A DNA stretch of 48,410 nt from Streptomyces pseudovenezuelae. GTDB lineage: Bacteria; Actinomycetota; Actinomycetes; Streptomycetales; Streptomycetaceae. Shown here piece by piece: positions 45,778 through 48,410 of the stretch. Every line of letters begins with the position of its first letter. Positions within the stretch are counted from its first letter, which is position 1. The translations under genes were made by a program, and so were the position numbers. The notes under the pieces are model-generated. The model saw only the letters and a list, made by a program, of their open reading frames with translations. It searched no databases and was not told where the DNA came from. The stretch spans positions 480,041-528,450 of the forward strand of contig NZ_KQ948152.1 of NCBI RefSeq assembly GCF_001513955.1, written 5' to 3'.

Positions 45778-47448
45778 CTACTCGCCCGACAGCACCGCCT
45801 GCGCCGCGGCACGCGCCTCGTCGGCACTGTCGGCGGCCCGCGCGGCCGAGGCCGCACGCTCGCACTGCGCCAGCGTGTACTTCGCCAGCGTCGCCCGGAC
45901 ATAAGGAAGGGACGCCGCTCCCATGGAGAGCGAGGTGACACCAAGCCCGGTCAGCACGCAGGCGAGCAGCGGGTCGGACGCCGCCTCACCACAGACACCA
46001 CAGCTCTTGCCCTCGGCCTTCGCCGCCTCGGCGGACAGCGCGACCAGGTCGAGCAGCGCGGGCTGCCACGGATCCTGCAGCCGCGACACCGCACCCACCT
46101 GACGGTCGGCGGCGAAGGTGTACTGCGCGAGGTCGTTGGTCCCCAGCGACAGGAACTCGACCTCCTGCAGAATCGACCGCGCCCGCAGGGCAGCGGAGGG
46201 GATCTCCACCATCGCGCCGAACTTCGCCCGCAGCCCGGCCGCACGGCACGCGTCGGCGAACGCCTTGGCGTCGGCACGGTCCGCCACCATCGGGGCCATG
46301 ACCTCAAGGTAGACCGGCAGCCCCTCGGCGGCCTTGGCGAGCGCCGTCAGCTGGGTACGCAGCACCTCGGGGTGATCCAGCAGCGTCCGCAGACCACGCA
46401 CACCCAGCGCCGGGTTCGGCTCGTCGGCCGGTGTCAGGAAGTCCAGCGGCTTGTCCGCGCCCGCGTCCAGCACCCGGACCACCACACGACCCTCGGGAAA
46501 CGCCTCAAGGACCTGGCGGTACGCCTCGACCTGCTTCTCCTCGGACGGAGCGTTCTTGCTGTCGTCGAGGAAGAGGAACTCGGTACGGAACAGACCCACA
46601 CCCTCCGCCCCCGCCTCGACCGCTGCGGGCACGTCCGCCGGACCACCGACGTTCGCCAGCAGCGGCACCTTGTGACCGTCGGCGGTGGCCCCCGGACCCG
46701 TCGACGCGGCGAGCGCCGCCTTCCGCTCAGCGGCAGCGGCCTCCAGCTCGGCCTTCTTCTCCTCGCTCGGGTTCACGAAGATGTCGCCGGTGCTGCCGTC
46801 GACAGCGATGACCGTGCCCTCGGCCAGCTCACCCGCACCCGGCAGCGCCACGACGGCCGGCACACCGAGCGCCCGCGCCAGAATCGCGCTGTGGCTGGTC
46901 GGCCCACCCTCCTCGGTGACGAAACCCAGAACGAGTGTCGGGTCCAGCAGAGCGGTGTCGGCGGGAGCGAGGTCACGCGCCACGAGGACGTACGGCTCGT
47001 CGCTGTCGGGGATACCCGGCATCGGCACGCCGAGAAGCCGAGCGACGATACGATTCCGCACGTCGTCGAGGTCCGCTACACGTCCGGCGAGGTACTCACC
47101 GGCACCCGCCAAAAGCTCCCGGTACGCGGCGAACGCGTCGTACACGGCGCGCTCGGCCGTGCTGCCGACGGCGATACGCCGGTCCACGTCCGCGATCAAT
47201 TCGGGATCCTGGGCCATCATGGCCTGCGCCTCGAGCACCGCCTGGGCTTCGCCCCCCGCCAGATTGCCGCGCGCCATCAGGTCGGCCGCCACAGCTTCCA
47301 CTGCCTTGCGGGCGTTCCCCTGTTCGCGCTCCGCGTCCTGCGCCGGGATCTGCTTGGCAGGCGGCTCCAGCACCGCCGTTCCCATGTGCCGAACCTCGCC
47401 GATCGCCACACCGTGGCTCACGCCGACGCCTCGCAGCGTTGTGTCCAT
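45778..47448 (-). CDS. ptsI: PTS enzyme I (phosphoenolpyruvate-protein phosphotransferase)
   Basis: This 556-residue enzyme I takes phosphate from PEP and passes it to HPr. The phosphorylated histidine is His186 in GGPTSHSAIL. The PEP-binding barrel shows GVGLFRTEFLFLD, LDAGADKPLDFL, FGAMVEIPSAAL, FLSLGTNDLAQYTFAADR and the active-site cysteine region CGVCGEAA. ATG 47448 gives the usual MDTTLRGVGVSHGVAIGEV start; the frame continues upstream without good support. It follows crr by 82 bp in the same direction, forming the crr-ptsI operon known in Streptomyces. Confidence 0.97.
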   Translation of the reverse strand: MDTTLRGVGVSHGVAIGEVRHMGTAVLEPPAKQIPAQDAEREQGNARKAVEAVAADLMARGNLAGGEAQAVLEAQAMMAQDPELIADVDRRIAVGSTAERAVYDAFAAYRELLAGAGEYLAGRVADLDDVRNRIVARLLGVPMPGIPDSDEPYVLVARDLAPADTALLDPTLVLGFVTEEGGPTSHSAILARALGVPAVVALPGAGELAEGTVIAVDGSTGDIFVNPSEEKKAELEAAAAERKAALAASTGPGATADGHKVPLLANVGGPADVPAAVEAGAEGVGLFRTEFLFLDDSKNAPSEEKQVEAYRQVLEAFPEGRVVVRVLDAGADKPLDFLTPADEPNPALGVRGLRTLLDHPEVLRTQLTALAKAAEGLPVYLEVMAPMVADRADAKAFADACRAAGLRAKFGAMVEIPSAALRARSILQEVEFLSLGTNDLAQYTFAADRQVGAVSRLQDPWQPALLDLVALSAEAAKAEGKSCGVCGEAASDPLLACVLTGLGVTSLSMGAASLPYVRATLAKYTLAQCERAASAARAADSADEARAAAQAVLSGE

Positions 47449-47530
47449 CTCACCCGTCTCCGATAGTGCGGCGGGTCCCGCCGCCGCGGTGGTTGTCGTC
47501 TCTAGTCGCCGTCGCACGACGGCACTGACG

Positions 47531-47980
47531 TCACTTCCAGCTGAAGAGACTGTCGCCGGCCTTCACATCGCCGTTGTCACGGAGTTCGGAGAGAGCCTCG
47601 ACCGTGGCCTCCAGAGCCACGACCGGGCAGACGGCGGACTTGCCGGCGGCCTCGACGGCAGCCGGGTTCCAGCGCACGATCGCCTGCCCGCGCGTGACGG
47701 TGTCGCCCTTGCTCACCAGCAGCTCGAACCCCTCACCGTTGAGCTGCACGGTGTCGATACCGAGGTGGACGAGCACGCCGTGTCCCTGCTCGTCCACGAC
47801 AACGAACGCGTGCGGGTGGAGAGAGACGATCACGCCGTCGACGGGCGCGACGGCCTCGGACGGTTCACGTACGGGTTCGATCGCCGTACCCGGGCCGACC
47901 ATGGCCCCGGAGAAGACCGGATCCGGCACGGCGGCCAGTCCGATGGCGCGTCCTGCAAGAGGGGACGTCACGGTGGTCAT
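47531..47980 (-). CDS. crr: PTS glucose-type EIIA component
   Basis: This 149-residue EIIA-Glc family protein has the phosphorylated His72 in GVLVHLGIDTVQLNGEGF and the partner His57 in SLHPHAFVV. In Streptomyces it relays phosphate from HPr to EIIC/EIIB permeases such as those for N-acetylglucosamine. It starts at ATG 47980 with GGGAGG seven bases upstream. A near-consensus DasR site lies about 115 bp upstream, so repression by the GlcNAc-responsive regulator DasR is expected. Confidence 0.97.
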   Translation of the reverse strand: MTTVTSPLAGRAIGLAAVPDPVFSGAMVGPGTAIEPVREPSEAVAPVDGVIVSLHPHAFVVVDEQGHGVLVHLGIDTVQLNGEGFELLVSKGDTVTRGQAIVRWNPAAVEAAGKSAVCPVVALEATVEALSELRDNGDVKAGDSLFSWK

Positions 47981-48095
47981 GGGAAGCCTCCCAGGGGTGG
48001 AGCTGCGTATATGCGCCGTCACTGCCTGTCTCGGGCGGCGCTGTCCAGCAGCGTATGTCAGATGAAGTAAGGGCTCCGCACGGAAGATACCCGCT

Positions 48096-48111
48096 AGTGG
48101 TCTAGACCACC
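48096..48111. promoter_or_regulatory. DasR-responsive element (dre)
   Basis: AGTGGTCTAGACCACC matches the 16-bp dre palindrome A-S-TGGTCTAGACCA-S-T at all but the last position. DasR, a GntR regulator relieved by glucosamine 6-phosphate, is known to control crr and ptsI through such sites. Here the site also lies 12 bp upstream of a divergent rrn promoter. Confidence 0.92.
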
Positions 48112-48123
48112 AGTCCAAGCGAT

Positions 48124-48153
48124 TTGCACCGTCTTCGAGGCCCCGTGTACAGT
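48124..48153 (+). promoter_or_regulatory. rrn promoter (upstream)
   Basis: TTGCAC (48124-48129) and TACAGT (48148-48153) are spaced by 18 bp and point toward the rRNA leader. Streptomyces rrn operons typically have several tandem promoters, and this would be the most upstream one in view. Confidence 0.7.
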
Positions 48154-48285
48154 CGTACTCCTGCTTGAGGCCGAGCGGCGCCACCGAGCGTCCCAGCCGG
48201 GCAGCATCCAACTTGTCAGATCCTAACTCGGGGTCACTTTCTGCATGTCTGCAGAACGGTGGTCAGGGGGCCGGAAAAACACTGA

Positions 48286-48291
48286 TAGAGT
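48286..48291 (+). promoter_or_regulatory. rrn promoter -10 box (downstream)
   Basis: TAGAGT, preceded by the A-rich GGAAAAACACTGA and followed by TTGGAACAGCG, resembles the -10 region of a downstream Streptomyces rrn promoter. No good -35 is seen at normal spacing, which is also common for these promoters. Confidence 0.5.
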
Positions 48292-48410
48292 TTGGAACAG
48301 CGAAGGGAAGCGCCCGGAGGAAAGCCCGAGAGGGTGAGTACAAAGGAAGCGTCCGTTCCTTGAGAACTCAACAGCGTGCCAAAAATCAACGCCAGATATG
48401 TTGATACCCT
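48292..48410 (+). other. 16S rRNA operon leader, truncated by window end
   Basis: The conserved Streptomyces rrn leader is recognisable: AAAGGAAGCGTCCG, then TTCCTTGAGAACTCAACAGC, GTGCCAAAAATCAACGCCAG and ATATGTTGATACCCC. It carries antitermination-like and RNase III processing-stem elements ahead of the 16S gene. The mature 16S sequence is not reached before 48410. Confidence 0.88.

Noticed and set aside
48292..48410. Start of mature 16S rRNA inside the window
   Set aside because: Only leader elements are present; the conserved 16S start (GAGTTTGATCCTGGCTCAG) is not reached.
1..48410. tRNA genes or insertion sequences
   Set aside because: No cloverleaf-like sequence with a conserved TTCRA arm and no transposase-like ORF was recognised by eye.

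Overview
The window is high-GC actinobacterial DNA and almost certainly comes from a Streptomyces chromosome. The evidence is the strong G/C preference at third codon positions, frequent GTG starts, many 4-base ATGA/GTGA gene overlaps, a cvnA-B-C-D conservon, a DasR-type operator beside crr-ptsI, a Streptomyces-style rrn leader at the right edge, and the GGGGCGCGGGG intergenic element common in that genus.

Layout. 1-4218: the 5' part of a UMF1-type MFS transporter, a glycerophosphodiesterase overlapping a YczE-like membrane protein, and a divergent MocR regulator (YczR/YczE-like pair). 4171-4586: a 208-bp tandem duplication across a convergent gene junction. 4500-6327: a 64-aa membrane protein and an FtsK-like ATPase with a degenerate P-loop. 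6558-8669: an ankyrin protein, a 19-codon small ORF and a HEAT-repeat protein. 8858-12013: two GT4 glycosyltransferases and an SGNH esterase. 12071-17318: an operon for 5-oxoproline use (MFS transporter, DUF1445 protein, PxpA, PxpB, PxpC) with a divergent FCD-type GntR regulator and a perfect 19-bp operator. 17522-24741: a three-gene MukF/MukE/MukB-like (Mks/Wadjet-like) SMC operon with no JetD/MksG nuclease gene beside it. 24877-30701: a membrane protein and the conservon, with an unusual 399-bp gap between cvnC and cvnD. 30774-33155: glpF-glpK. 33525-35165: an EAL-CBS-GGDEF protein with degenerate catalytic motifs. 35296-36929: an SCP-x-type thiolase and its OB-fold partner. 37044-42130: a Nudix hydrolase, a GH31 glycosidase and acetoacetyl-CoA synthetase. 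42140-45705: a second MocR regulator with a divergent MFS transporter and a hypothetical protein. 45778-47980: PTS genes ptsI and crr. 48096-48410: a DasR site, rrn promoters and the leader of a 16S rRNA gene that starts outside the window.

Themes. (1) The SMC operon is the best candidate for an under-described system: it has kleisin-like, winged-helix and giant SMC-like subunits but no nuclease, and Asn replaces the catalytic Glu after Walker B. (2) At several gene ends the stop-codon region is reiterated as short tandem repeats with periods of 15, 16, 30, 42 and 208 bp. (3) Many divergent gene pairs have a clear palindromic or repeated candidate operator between them. Functions come from recognising protein families by eye; no database search was possible.
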